Part shown: in pieces, positions 18,769 through 28,135 of the stretch
How the letters are laid out: every line of letters starts with the position of its first letter
Numbering within the stretch: position 1 is the first letter of the stretch
From: Actinomycetes bacterium
GTDB lineage: Bacteria > Actinomycetota > Actinomycetes > Propionibacteriales > Nocardioidaceae
DNA length: 41,759 bases
NCBI GenBank assembly: GCA_030432975.1
Contig: JAUILS010000004.1
Span: forward strand, 1-41,759
Direction: 5' to 3'
The notes under the pieces: model-generated
What the model was told of the DNA's origin: nothing
Seen by the model: the letters and a program-made list of their open reading frames with translations, nothing else
Databases searched by the model: none
Made by a program: the position numbers and the translations under genes

Positions 18769-21354
18769 GTGCGAGCCATCCGTCGATTCACCGTCCGTCC
18801 CGTCCTCCCCGCCGAGCTGCAGCCGCTGGGTGAGCTGGTGGCCAACCTGCGGTGGTCGTGGCACCCGCCGACGCAGGACGTCTTCCGCACCGTCGACCCC
18901 GAGGTGTGGGAGCAGGTCAACCACGACCCCGTCCGCCTGCTCGGCACGGTCAGCCGCGCCCGGCTGGAGGAGCTCGCGGGGGACGCGTCGTTCCTCTCCG
19001 CGCTGGGGGCGGCACACGCCGACCTGACGGCGTACCTCACCGACGAGCGGTGGTACCACCAGCGGGTCGGCGAGGACGCGCCCGCGGCGATCGGCTACTT
19101 CTCGCCCGAGTTCGGCATCACCCACGTGCTGCCGCAGTACTCCGGCGGCCTCGGCATCCTGGCCGGCGACCACCTCAAGGCCGCCTCCGACCTCGGCGTC
19201 TCGCTGGTCGGCGTCGGGCTGCTCTACAAGTACGGCTACTTCAAGCAGTCGCTCTCCCGCGAGGGCTGGCAGCAGGAGACCTACCCCGTCCTCGACCCCG
19301 ACGAGCTGCCGATCACGCCGCTGCGCGAGGCCGACGGCAGCCGTGCGTGCGTGACGATCGCGATGCCCGACGGCCCCGACCTGGTGGCGCGGATCTGGGT
19401 GGCGCAGGTCGGCCGGGTGCCGCTGCTGCTGCTCGACAGCGACATGGAGGAGAACCCGCAGCACCTGCGCGAGGTCACCGACCGGCTCTACGGCGGGACC
19501 ACCGAGCACCGGCTGCGCCAGGAGCTGCTGCTCGGCGTCGGCGGCGTCCGTGCGCTGCGCGTCTACGCCCGGATCACCGGCACCCCCGCCCCCGAGGTGT
19601 TCCACACCAACGAGGGCCACGCCGGCTTCCTCGGGCTGGAGCGGATCCGCGAGCTCACCGTCGCCGCGGACGGCCCCGAGCTCGACTTCGACACCGCGCT
19701 CGAGGTCTCGCGGGCCGGCACGGTGTTCACCACCCACACGCCGGTGCCGGCGGGCATCGACCGCTTCCCGCTGGAGCTGGTCGAGCAGTACTTCGGCGGC
19801 AACAGCCCCACGCCGGGCGTGCCGGTCGACCGGATCCTCGCCCTGGGCGCGGAGGACTACGAGGGCGGCGACCCCGCGGTCTTCAACATGGCCGTGATGG
19901 GCTTCCGCCTCGCCCAGCGCGCCAACGGCGTCTCGCTGCTGCACGGCCACGTGTCGCGCGGGATGTTCCACGGGCTGTGGCCGGCGTTCGACGAGGCCGA
20001 GGTGCCGATCGGCTCCATCACCAACGGCGTCCACGCCGGGACCTGGGTCGCGCGCGAGATCTTCGAGCTGGCCGCGGAGTACGGCGTCGACATCGACGAG
20101 GACCCCGACCAGGTGTGGAGCCTGGTCGACAAGATCCCCGGCAAGGAGATCTGGGACCTCAAGCGGGTGCTGCGCGAGCGGCTGGTGCTCGACGCCCGGG
20201 CTCGGCTGGCGAAGTCCTACGCCAAGCGCGGCTTCGCGAAGGCGGAGTACTCCTGGACCGAGTCCGCGCTGGACCCCGACGTGCTGACGATCGGCTTCGC
20301 GCGTCGCGTGCCGTCGTACAAGCGGCTCACGCTGATGCTGTCCGACCCCGAGCGCCTCAAGGCGCTGCTGCTCCACCCCGAGCGCCCGGTCCAGCTGGTG
20401 ATCGCGGGCAAGTCGCACCCCGCCGACGACGGCGGCAAGCGGCTGATCCAGGAGCTGCAGCGCTTCGCCGACGACCCGGAGGTGCGCCACCGGATCGTCT
20501 TCCTGCCCAACTACGACATCGCGATGGCGCAGCCGCTCTACCCCGGCTGCGACGTGTGGCTCAACAACCCGCTGCGGCCCTACGAGGCGTGCGGCACGTC
20601 CGGCATGAAGGCCGCGCTCAACGGCGGGCTCAACCTGTCGATCCTCGACGGCTGGTGGGACGAGTGGTACGACGGCTCCAACGGCTGGGCGATCCCGTCC
20701 GCCGACGGCGTCGAGGACCCCGACCGGCGTGACGACCTCGAGGCCGCGTCGCTCTACGACCTGATCGAGAACGAGGTCGCGCCGAAGTTCTACGACCTCG
20801 ACGCCGACGGCGTGCCCCCGCGGTGGCTGGAGATGGTGCGGCACACGCTGAAGTCGCTCGGCCCGAAGGTGCTGGCGCGACGGATGGTGCGCGACTACGT
20901 CCGGCAGCTCTACGCCCCGGCCGCCCACACGGCCCGCGCGCTCAACTCCGACTTCGCCGGCGCCCGCGAGCTCACCTCGTGGAAGAAGCTCGTGCGCTCC
21001 TCGTGGAGCTCGGTGCGCGTGGAGCACGTCGAGTCCAGCGGCGTGGGCGACGCCCCCGAGGTTGGCGCCACGCTGACCGTGCGCGCCTTCGTGGCGCTCG
21101 GCGACCTCAGCCCTGACGACGTCGACGTGCAGGTGGTCTTCGGCACCACGACGCCGGACGACGTCCTCCTCGACGAGTCGGTGGAGGTCGCCTCGATGAG
21201 CGTGGCCGAGTCCTACGACGGTGGCCGTCACCGCTTCGACGCCCCGGTGACCATCGACGCCTCCGGCGCCTTCGGCTACACCGTCCGCGTCGTGCCCCGC
21301 CACCCCTCCCTCAGCTCGGCCGCCGAGCTCGGGCTGGTGTCGCTGCCGGGGTGA
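18769..21354 (+). CDS. glgP: alpha-glucan (glycogen) phosphorylase
   Basis: GTG at 18769 (VRAIRRFTVRPVLPAELQPLGELVANLRWSWHPPTQDVFRTVD, DUF3417-like N-terminus); PLYPGCDVWLNNPLRPYEACGTSGMKAALNGGLNLSILDGWWDE, a phosphorylase PLP-site region. Confidence 0.95.
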   Translation: MRAIRRFTVRPVLPAELQPLGELVANLRWSWHPPTQDVFRTVDPEVWEQVNHDPVRLLGTVSRARLEELAGDASFLSALGAAHADLTAYLTDERWYHQRVGEDAPAAIGYFSPEFGITHVLPQYSGGLGILAGDHLKAASDLGVSLVGVGLLYKYGYFKQSLSREGWQQETYPVLDPDELPITPLREADGSRACVTIAMPDGPDLVARIWVAQVGRVPLLLLDSDMEENPQHLREVTDRLYGGTTEHRLRQELLLGVGGVRALRVYARITGTPAPEVFHTNEGHAGFLGLERIRELTVAADGPELDFDTALEVSRAGTVFTTHTPVPAGIDRFPLELVEQYFGGNSPTPGVPVDRILALGAEDYEGGDPAVFNMAVMGFRLAQRANGVSLLHGHVSRGMFHGLWPAFDEAEVPIGSITNGVHAGTWVAREIFELAAEYGVDIDEDPDQVWSLVDKIPGKEIWDLKRVLRERLVLDARARLAKSYAKRGFAKAEYSWTESALDPDVLTIGFARRVPSYKRLTLMLSDPERLKALLLHPERPVQLVIAGKSHPADDGGKRLIQELQRFADDPEVRHRIVFLPNYDIAMAQPLYPGCDVWLNNPLRPYEACGTSGMKAALNGGLNLSILDGWWDEWYDGSNGWAIPSADGVEDPDRRDDLEAASLYDLIENEVAPKFYDLDADGVPPRWLEMVRHTLKSLGPKVLARRMVRDYVRQLYAPAAHTARALNSDFAGARELTSWKKLVRSSWSSVRVEHVESSGVGDAPEVGATLTVRAFVALGDLSPDDVDVQVVFGTTTPDDVLLDESVEVASMSVAESYDGGRHRFDAPVTIDASGAFGYTVRVVPRHPSLSSAAELGLVSLPG

Positions 21355-21355
21355 C

Positions 21356-21463
21356 GGGGGTGGTCGCTTCACCATGCTGGGTAGGCGAAGCCGCACCTAG
21401 CACGCCCAGTTGGCCGTGCGAAGTGCTGTGCCAGCCACTCAGCATGGTGAAGCAGCAACCCCC
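21356..21463. repeat. palindromic repeat copy 3 (108 bp), between convergent glgP and glgX
   Basis: GGGGGTGGTCGCTTCACCATGCTGGGTAGG...CCACTCAGCATGGTGAAGCAGCAACCCCC; diverged interior still pairs (GCAC..GCACG..C/G..CGTGC..GTGC). Confidence 0.85.
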
Positions 21464-23625
21464 TACCGAGCGTGGTCGGTCTGGCGCAGCACCAGGACGG
21501 ACCGGCCGGCGAGGGTGAACTGGTCGCCGGAGGCGACGGGGGTGCCGACGGCGATGTCGGGGTCGGTGGAGAGCACGACCTCGCCGTGGTTGACCCACTG
21601 GTTGCGCGGCAGGGTCAGCGCGACCGCCTCGGGGCCGCCGTTGAACCACATCAGGAACGAGCAGTCGTGCTGCTGCTCGCCGCTCGGGCCGGGGGAGCGC
21701 AGCGGGTCGCCGGAGACGAACATCCCGACCGTGTGGAGGTCGGTGTCGTACCAGTCCTTCTCCACCATCTCCCGACCCGAGGGGTGCATCCAGGCGAGGT
21801 CCTTCGGCCCGCCGTCGATGGTGGGCGTGCCGACGAAGTGGTGCCGCTGCCGCAGCGTGGCGTGCTCGCGGCGCAGCCGCAGCGCCGCCTTGGTGAACTC
21901 GTAGACGTCGAGCCACGCGTCGTCGGGTCGCCAGTCGACCCAGGAGACCTCGTTGTCCTGCACGTAGGCGTTGTTGTTGCCGCGCTGGGTGCGGCCGCGC
22001 TCGTCGCCGGCGGTGAGCATCGGCGACCCGTTGGACAGGCACAGCGTGACCATCATGTTGGCCGCCTGCCGCCGCCGCAGAGCGACGATCTCGGGGTCGT
22101 CGGTCTCGCCCTCCACCCCGTGGTTCCACGAGCGGTTGTGGTCGGTCCCGTCGCGGTTCTCCTCGCCGTTGGCGAGGTTGTGCTTGGTGTTGTAGGACAC
22201 CAGGTCGCGCAGCGTGAAGCCGTCGTGGGCGGTCACGAAGTTCACCGAGGCGTACGGCGACCGGCCGTCGTCGGCGTACAGGTCCGAGGAGCCGGCCAGC
22301 CGCGAGGCCACGTCGCGGATGCCGCCCGACGACGCGCGCCAGAAGTCGCGCATCGTGTCGCGGTAGCGGTCGTTCCACTCCACCCACGGCGGCGGGAAGG
22401 AGCCGACCATGTAGCCGTCCATCGACGCGTCCCACGGCTCCGCGATGAGCTTGACGTGCCGCAGCACCGGGTCCTGGCTGATCGTGGTCAGGAACGCGCT
22501 GCGCATGTCGATGTCGTGGCCGGTGCGCGACAGCGCGGAGGCGAGGTCGAAGCGGAACCCGTCGACGCGCATCTCGGCCGCCCAGTAGCGCAGCGAGTCG
22601 AGGATCAGCCGCAGCGCCGCGAGGTTGGTGGTGTCGACGGTGTTGCCGCAGCCCGTCACGTCCCAGTAGGCGTCGCCGGGCGTGCCGGAGCGCTTGTAGA
22701 AGCCGTGGTCGTCCAGCCCCCGGAAGGAGTACGCCGGCCCGTCGGCGCCGCCCTCGGCCGTGTGGTTGTAGACCACGTCGAGGAACACCTCGATCCCCGC
22801 CGCGTGGAAGTTCTTGACCATCTGCTTGAACTCGGCGATCTGCTGCCCCCGGTCGCCGGCTGCCGAGTAGGCCCCGTGCGGGGCGAAGAAGCCGATCGAG
22901 TTGTAGCCCCAGTAGTTGACGTGGCCGCGCTGGGCGACGCCCGGCTCGGTGAAGAACTGCTGGACGGGCAGCAGCTCGACGGCCGAGACGCCGAGGTCCT
23001 TGAGGTAGTCGATGACGGTGTGGCTGCCGAGGCCGGCGTAGGTCCCCCGGAGGTGCTCGGGGATCTCGTTGTGCAGGGCGGTGAAGCCCTTGACGTGCAG
23101 CTCGTAGATCACGGTGTCGCGCCAGCGGGTGCGCAGCCGCCGGTCGTCGCCCCAGTCGAACTCGTCGTGGGTGACGACGCAGCGCGGCATGCTGGCGGCC
23201 GAGTCGAGCGGGCTGCGCGCGGTCGGGTCGCCGACCATCGCGGGCAGCGTCTCGGGCCCGTAGCGCACCTCGCCGCTGACCGCTCGCGCATAGGGGTCGA
23301 GCAGCAGCTTGGCGGGGTTGAACCTCCGGCCGTGGGCGGGGTCCCAGGGCCCGTCGGCGCGCAGCCCGTAGAGCTGTCCGACCGGCACGCCCGGGATCTG
23401 CCCGTGCCAGACGCCGAGGGTGTGCTCGGTGAGCCGGTGGCGCGTCTCGGCGCCGTCGTCGTCGAAGAGGCAGACCCACATGCTGGTCGCCTCGGGCGAC
23501 CACACCGCGAAGTTGGTGGCCTGCGGACCCCACGTGGCCCCGAGCTGCTGGTGGTGGCCGGGCCACACCGGAGCGGTCTCGTCGCGGCTCTGCCAGCTCC
23601 AGGTGTTCGGGGTCACCCGGCCCAT
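21463..23625 (-). CDS. glgX: glycogen debranching protein GlgX
   Basis: ATG at 23623-23625 (MGRVTPNTWSWQSRDETAPVWPGHHQQLGATWGPQATNFAVWSPEAT); VRYGPETLPAMVGDPTARSPLDSAASMPRCVV, DGFRFDLASALSRTGHDIDM, MLTAGDERGRTQRGNNNAYVQDNE. Confidence 0.95.
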   Translation of the reverse strand: MGRVTPNTWSWQSRDETAPVWPGHHQQLGATWGPQATNFAVWSPEATSMWVCLFDDDGAETRHRLTEHTLGVWHGQIPGVPVGQLYGLRADGPWDPAHGRRFNPAKLLLDPYARAVSGEVRYGPETLPAMVGDPTARSPLDSAASMPRCVVTHDEFDWGDDRRLRTRWRDTVIYELHVKGFTALHNEIPEHLRGTYAGLGSHTVIDYLKDLGVSAVELLPVQQFFTEPGVAQRGHVNYWGYNSIGFFAPHGAYSAAGDRGQQIAEFKQMVKNFHAAGIEVFLDVVYNHTAEGGADGPAYSFRGLDDHGFYKRSGTPGDAYWDVTGCGNTVDTTNLAALRLILDSLRYWAAEMRVDGFRFDLASALSRTGHDIDMRSAFLTTISQDPVLRHVKLIAEPWDASMDGYMVGSFPPPWVEWNDRYRDTMRDFWRASSGGIRDVASRLAGSSDLYADDGRSPYASVNFVTAHDGFTLRDLVSYNTKHNLANGEENRDGTDHNRSWNHGVEGETDDPEIVALRRRQAANMMVTLCLSNGSPMLTAGDERGRTQRGNNNAYVQDNEVSWVDWRPDDAWLDVYEFTKAALRLRREHATLRQRHHFVGTPTIDGGPKDLAWMHPSGREMVEKDWYDTDLHTVGMFVSGDPLRSPGPSGEQQHDCSFLMWFNGGPEAVALTLPRNQWVNHGEVVLSTDPDIAVGTPVASGDQFTLAGRSVLVLRQTDHAR

Positions 23626-23734
23626 TCTGGACGACCGCCCACCCCTGAGGGTGACCGGCCTTCCGGAGAGGCTGCTGGCTAGGCTCGCGGGGGAGCCGGG
23701 CGCAGGGCCCGGCCGCGGGCCGAGGGAGCAGCGC

Positions 23735-24514
23735 ATGGGTGAGTTCGTCCGACTCGAGGTGGCCGACGGGGTCGGCACCATCCGGCTCGACCGGCCCAAG
23801 ATGAACGCCCTCGACGCCGCGATGCAGGAGGAGATCCGGGAGGCCGCCCACGAGGCCACCACCCGTGACGACGTCCGGGCGGTCGTGCTCTATGGCGGCG
23901 AGAAGGTCTTCGCCGCCGGCGCGGACATCAAGGAGATGGCGGCGATGTCCTACACCGACATGGTCCGGCACTCCGGGGTGCTGCAGTCGGCGTTCACCGC
24001 GGTCGCGCGGATCCCCAAGCCGGTCGTCGCCGCGGTCACCGGCTACGCCCTCGGCGGCGGCTGCGAGCTGGCGCTGTGCGCGGACATCAGGGTCGCGGCC
24101 GACGACGCGGTGCTGGGCCAGCCGGAGATCCTGCTGGGCATCATCCCCGGCGCCGGCGGCACCCAGCGGCTCACCCGGCTGGTGGGGCCCAGCCGGGCCA
24201 AGGACCTGATCTTCACCGGCCGCTTCGTCAAGGCCGACGAGGCGCTGGCGATCGGCCTGGTCGACACGGTGGTGCCCGCCGACCGGGTCTACGCCGAGGC
24301 GATGGCGTGGGCCGGGCAGTTCGCCGGCGGGGCGGCGTACGCCCTGCGCGCCGCCAAGGAGGCCGTCGACCGCGGCCTGGAGACCGACCTCGACACGGGA
24401 CTGGAGATCGAGAGGCAGCAGTTCGCCGCGCTCTTCGCGACCGAGGACCGCACCATCGGGATGACGTCGTTCGTCGAGAACGGCCCCGGAAAGGCGCGGT
24501 TCGTGGGCCGCTGA
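23735..24514 (+). CDS. enoyl-CoA hydratase/isomerase family protein
   Basis: ATG at 23735; GGEKVFAAGADIKEMAAM and GYALGGGCELALCADIRVAADDAVLGQPEILLGIIPGAGGTQRL crotonase motifs. Confidence 0.93.
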   Translation: MGEFVRLEVADGVGTIRLDRPKMNALDAAMQEEIREAAHEATTRDDVRAVVLYGGEKVFAAGADIKEMAAMSYTDMVRHSGVLQSAFTAVARIPKPVVAAVTGYALGGGCELALCADIRVAADDAVLGQPEILLGIIPGAGGTQRLTRLVGPSRAKDLIFTGRFVKADEALAIGLVDTVVPADRVYAEAMAWAGQFAGGAAYALRAAKEAVDRGLETDLDTGLEIERQQFAALFATEDRTIGMTSFVENGPGKARFVGR

Positions 24515-24549
24515 GCGCGTGCCTGGCCTGTGACTGACTCCACCCGGAC

Positions 24550-24561
24550 GTCGGTACCGAC
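24550..24561. promoter_or_regulatory. perfect 12-bp palindrome GTCGGTACCGAC upstream of etfB (possible operator)
   Basis: Exact self-complementary 12-mer about 100 bp upstream of the etfB start. Confidence 0.3.
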
Positions 24562-24661
24562 TCCGCCTACCGGCGGGTAGCCTCACCAGAGCACGTCCGT
24601 GACCCGGCTCTCGTCCGGGCCCGACCCGGCGGCCTCGGCGCCGCCCACGATAGGACCAGCT

Positions 24662-25453
24662 GTGAACATCGTCGTCTGTGTGAAGTACGTCCCCGACGCC
24701 TCGGGCGAGGTCGCCTTCGAGTCCGACAACACCGTCGACCGCACCGCCACCGACGGCCTGCTCTCCGAGCTCGACGAGTACGCCGTCGAGCAGGCGCTGC
24801 AGGTCAAGGAGAAGCGTGAGGACGAGGAGGTCACCGTGACCGCCCTCTGCGTCGGCCCCGAGAAGGCCGCCGACGCCGTCCGCAAGGCGCTGCAGATGGG
24901 TGCCGACCAGGGCGTCCACGTGCTCGACGACGCGATCGCCGGCTCCGACGCCGCCGCCACGTCGCTGGTGCTGGCCGAGGCCGTGAAGAAGGCAGGGCCG
25001 GCTGATCTCGTCATGTGCGGGATGGCGTCGACCGACGGCGGGATGAGCGTGGTGCCGGCGATGCTGGCCGAGCGGCTCGGCCTGCCGCAGGTGACGTTCG
25101 CGTCGGTCCTGGAGACCCAGGGCGACCAGGTCCGCATCAAGCGCGACGGCGACGTCGCGACCGAGGTGGTCGGCGCGACGATGCCGGTGGTGGTCTCGGT
25201 GACCGACCAGACCGGCGAGGCGCGCTACCCGTCGTTCAAGGGGATCATGGCGGCGAAGAAGAAGCCGGTGGAGACCTACTCCCTGGCCGACCTCGGCGTC
25301 GAGCCTTCGCAGGTCGGCCTGTCGGTCGCGTGGAGCGCCGTCGAGGAGACCACCGCCCGCCCGCCGCGCACCGCCGGCGAGGTCGTGCCCGACGAGGACG
25401 GCGCGGGCGCCCAGGCGCTGGCCGACTTCCTCGCGTCCAAGAAGTTCATCTGA
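24662..25453 (+). CDS. etfB: electron transfer flavoprotein subunit beta
   Basis: GTG at 24662 (VNIVVCVKYVPDASGEVAFESDNTVDR); ADLVMCGMASTDGGMSVVPAMLAERLGLPQVTFAS. Confidence 0.95.
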   Translation: MNIVVCVKYVPDASGEVAFESDNTVDRTATDGLLSELDEYAVEQALQVKEKREDEEVTVTALCVGPEKAADAVRKALQMGADQGVHVLDDAIAGSDAAATSLVLAEAVKKAGPADLVMCGMASTDGGMSVVPAMLAERLGLPQVTFASVLETQGDQVRIKRDGDVATEVVGATMPVVVSVTDQTGEARYPSFKGIMAAKKKPVETYSLADLGVEPSQVGLSVAWSAVEETTARPPRTAGEVVPDEDGAGAQALADFLASKKFI

Positions 25454-25492
25454 GCAGCCCTCCGATTAGCAGAGATCACGGGAGCCACAGTC

Positions 25493-26455
25493 ATGTCTGA
25501 AGTCCTGGTGCTGGTCGACCACGTCGACGGCGCAGTCCGCAAGCCCACGTTCGAGCTGCTCACCATCGCGCGCCGCCTCGGCGAGCCGTCCGCGGTGTTC
25601 ATCGGCGCCGCCGACCAGGCGGCCGCCGCGGCCGAGTCGCTGGGGAAGTACGGCGCGGAGAAGGTCTACGCCGTCGACGACGCGCAGATCCGCGGCTACC
25701 TCGTCGCCCCCAAGGCAGAGGCGCTCCAGCAGGTCGCCGGCCAGGTGAGCCCGGCGGCGATCCTGATCTCCTCCACCGCCGAGGGCAAGGAGGTCGCGGG
25801 CAGGCTCGCGGTCAAGCTCGAGTCCGGCCTGATCACCGACGCCACCGACGTCCAGGCGGGTGAGGGCGGCCCGGTGACCACCCAGTCGGTCTTCGCCGGC
25901 AACTACACCGTGACCGCGAAGGTCACCCAGGGCACGCCGATCATCACGGTCAAGCCCAACTCCGCCACGCCGGAGGAGGTGGCCGGCGCCGCCGCGGTCA
26001 GCGAGGTCGCCGTGACCGTCTCCGACGCCGCCAAGACCGCGCAGATCATCGCCTCCCAGCCCCGCCAGGCCACCGGCCGGCCCGAGCTGACCGAGGCCGC
26101 GATCGTGGTCTCCGGCGGGCGTGGCACCGGCGGCAACTTCGAGCCGGTCGAGCAGCTCGCCGACTCCCTCGGCGCGGCCGTGGGCGCCTCGCGGGCCGCG
26201 GTCGACTCCGGGTGGGTGCCGCACACCTACCAGGTCGGCCAGACCGGCAAGACCGTGTCGCCGCAGCTCTACGTCGCCGCCGGCATCTCCGGCGCGATCC
26301 AGCACCGCGCCGGCATGCAGACCTCCAAGACGATCATCGCGGTCAACAAGGACGAGGAGGCGCCGATCTTCGAGCTCGTCGACTTCGGCGTCGTGGGCGA
26401 CCTGCACGCCGTGCTGCCCGCCCTCACCGAGAAGGTCACCGCCCGCAAGGGCTGA
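25493..26455 (+). CDS. etfA: electron transfer flavoprotein subunit alpha
   Basis: [98 protein letters not shown]. Confidence 0.97.
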   Translation: MSEVLVLVDHVDGAVRKPTFELLTIARRLGEPSAVFIGAADQAAAAAESLGKYGAEKVYAVDDAQIRGYLVAPKAEALQQVAGQVSPAAILISSTAEGKEVAGRLAVKLESGLITDATDVQAGEGGPVTTQSVFAGNYTVTAKVTQGTPIITVKPNSATPEEVAGAAAVSEVAVTVSDAAKTAQIIASQPRQATGRPELTEAAIVVSGGRGTGGNFEPVEQLADSLGAAVGASRAAVDSGWVPHTYQVGQTGKTVSPQLYVAAGISGAIQHRAGMQTSKTIIAVNKDEEAPIFELVDFGVVGDLHAVLPALTEKVTARKG

Positions 26456-26457
26456 GG

Positions 26458-27975
26458 TCAGCCGCCGAAGCGCTCTCGCAGGAGGGCCGCCCGGAAGTAG
26501 TAGCCGCCGTACTCGTCGATGACCCCGACCTGGGCCGCTCGCACCCAGCGCTTCTTGCCCTTGCCGCCGATCCGGATCTTGCGCAGGGACTCGTTGTTGG
26601 TGCTGTCGCCCTCGACGAGGTTGCCCTCCGGGTTGGCGGTCACCCGGATGTAGTAGACGCCGTTGGGGAGCGTGCCGAGCCGGAACGCCTGCCCGGTGCG
26701 GTACTGGTAGTAGGTGTCGCCCGAGCCCGACGGCAGCACCTCGCGGATGCTCTGCATCTCCTGGCCGCCGCAGGCCGTCGACAGGTCGGTGTTCCACGGG
26801 TGCCAGTCGGCGCCGGGCACGGTGTAGTCCACCGCGTCGGTGGCCGCGAGGCAGAACGACTGCTTCTTCGACTTCACCGCCAGCGACAGGTCGGCGTTGA
26901 GCAGCTCGTACTTCGCGAAGTCCTCGAAGTGCCAGTGGCGGTGGTTGCCCTCATGCCAGTGCATCTCGCCGACCTGCTGGTAGCCGGTCTCGTTGCCGTC
27001 GGCGTCGAAGAAGTACTGGTAGGCGCCCATGACGTCCTCGCCGGGCCGGCGGAACCCGTCGATCAGCAGCGGGCTGTCGCCGGCGTTCCACACGTTGGCG
27101 CCGAAGCGGATCGCGGTGCGGTCCTTGTTCATGCTGATGCCGAACGCCGGCAGCGAGCGGAGGTCCATCACGGTCTCGGGCACGACGCCGGCCGCCTCGG
27201 CGGTGGGGCGGGTGGCGTGCGGCCGCGCGTCGGCCGGCCGGGGCGCGGTGGCGCGCGGGGCGGTGCGGCAGCCGCGCGGACTGGTGGCCGTGGCCCGGCA
27301 GCCGGTGCCGGACTGCACGACCATCGTGAACGTCGTGCGGGCGTCGTCGAGCGCGATGCCGAGCGACTGGCGGAAGGGCAGCGCGATGACCACGGTCACC
27401 GTGTAGGTGCCGGGCCGCACGCGCAGCGGCCGCTGCCAGTTCTGCAGGGTGGCGCCCCAGTCCTGCTGGATGCCCATCACCCCGCCGAGGGTGTAGGGGT
27501 TGTAGGGGCACCACTCGGGGTACGGCGACCGGAGCGGGCTGTCGGGACCGTTGCGGGTGTTGGCCTCGTTGAGGCAGACGCCCAGCGTGCGACGGGCCGC
27601 CACGCTGCCGTCGGCGCGCCGCACCCGCAGGGAGTAGAACCGCGAGAGCTCGGCGAAGCTGGTCATCGCGCCCTCGGGAAGCGGGCCGGACAGACCGCCG
27701 CTGCGCCACTCGCCGGTGATCGGGTCGTCGTAGGTCGCCCGGTTGGCCCAGACCTCGAACGGCTGGTCGGGCGCGGTGACGCGCACCCCGAGCGGGTCGT
27801 AGATGTAGTTGCCGCTGTAGCTCGTGACGGTGACGGACTCGGGTGCGGTCAGCACCACCGGGGGACCGGCCGGGTCGGCGCCGGCGGCCGGCAGCGTGGA
27901 CGGTGCCGCCACGGCGAGCGTGGCCGGCAGGGCCGCGGCAACGACGCTCGCGGCGAGTGGACGGAGTGGACGCAC
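26458..27975 (-). CDS. secreted lysyl oxidase family protein
   Basis: GTG start at 27975, Ala-rich signal peptide; MHWHEGNHRHWHFEDFAKYELL resembles the lysyl-oxidase copper-binding His cluster; C-terminal YYIRVTANPEGNLVEGDSTNNES, typical of bacterial lysyl oxidases. Confidence 0.85.
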   Translation of the reverse strand: MRPLRPLAASVVAAALPATLAVAAPSTLPAAGADPAGPPVVLTAPESVTVTSYSGNYIYDPLGVRVTAPDQPFEVWANRATYDDPITGEWRSGGLSGPLPEGAMTSFAELSRFYSLRVRRADGSVAARRTLGVCLNEANTRNGPDSPLRSPYPEWCPYNPYTLGGVMGIQQDWGATLQNWQRPLRVRPGTYTVTVVIALPFRQSLGIALDDARTTFTMVVQSGTGCRATATSPRGCRTAPRATAPRPADARPHATRPTAEAAGVVPETVMDLRSLPAFGISMNKDRTAIRFGANVWNAGDSPLLIDGFRRPGEDVMGAYQYFFDADGNETGYQQVGEMHWHEGNHRHWHFEDFAKYELLNADLSLAVKSKKQSFCLAATDAVDYTVPGADWHPWNTDLSTACGGQEMQSIREVLPSGSGDTYYQYRTGQAFRLGTLPNGVYYIRVTANPEGNLVEGDSTNNESLRKIRIGGKGKKRWVRAAQVGVIDEYGGYYFRAALLRERFGG

Positions 27976-28135
27976 GTTTCCCCCTGAGAAGTGACGGATG
28001 GGTCACTCCGTCAGACGCCGTCCGGGACGGTTCGGTTGCCTCGGCGGAGCAGAGGGATTGTGGCACCTCCGGGGCCGCTCCGGGAGGCGAGACGGGTGGC
28101 CGGTTGCGGACAGCCGGGTGACTACCCTGGGAGGC

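Noticed and set aside
18595-21396. 933-aa minus-strand ORF
   Set aside because: Antisense to glgP and reads through the divergent intergenic region; no recognisable domain.
21311-24919. 1202-aa minus-strand ORF
   Set aside because: Out-of-frame shadow of glgX and antisense of the enoyl-CoA hydratase and etfB genes; real genes are clear in other frames.
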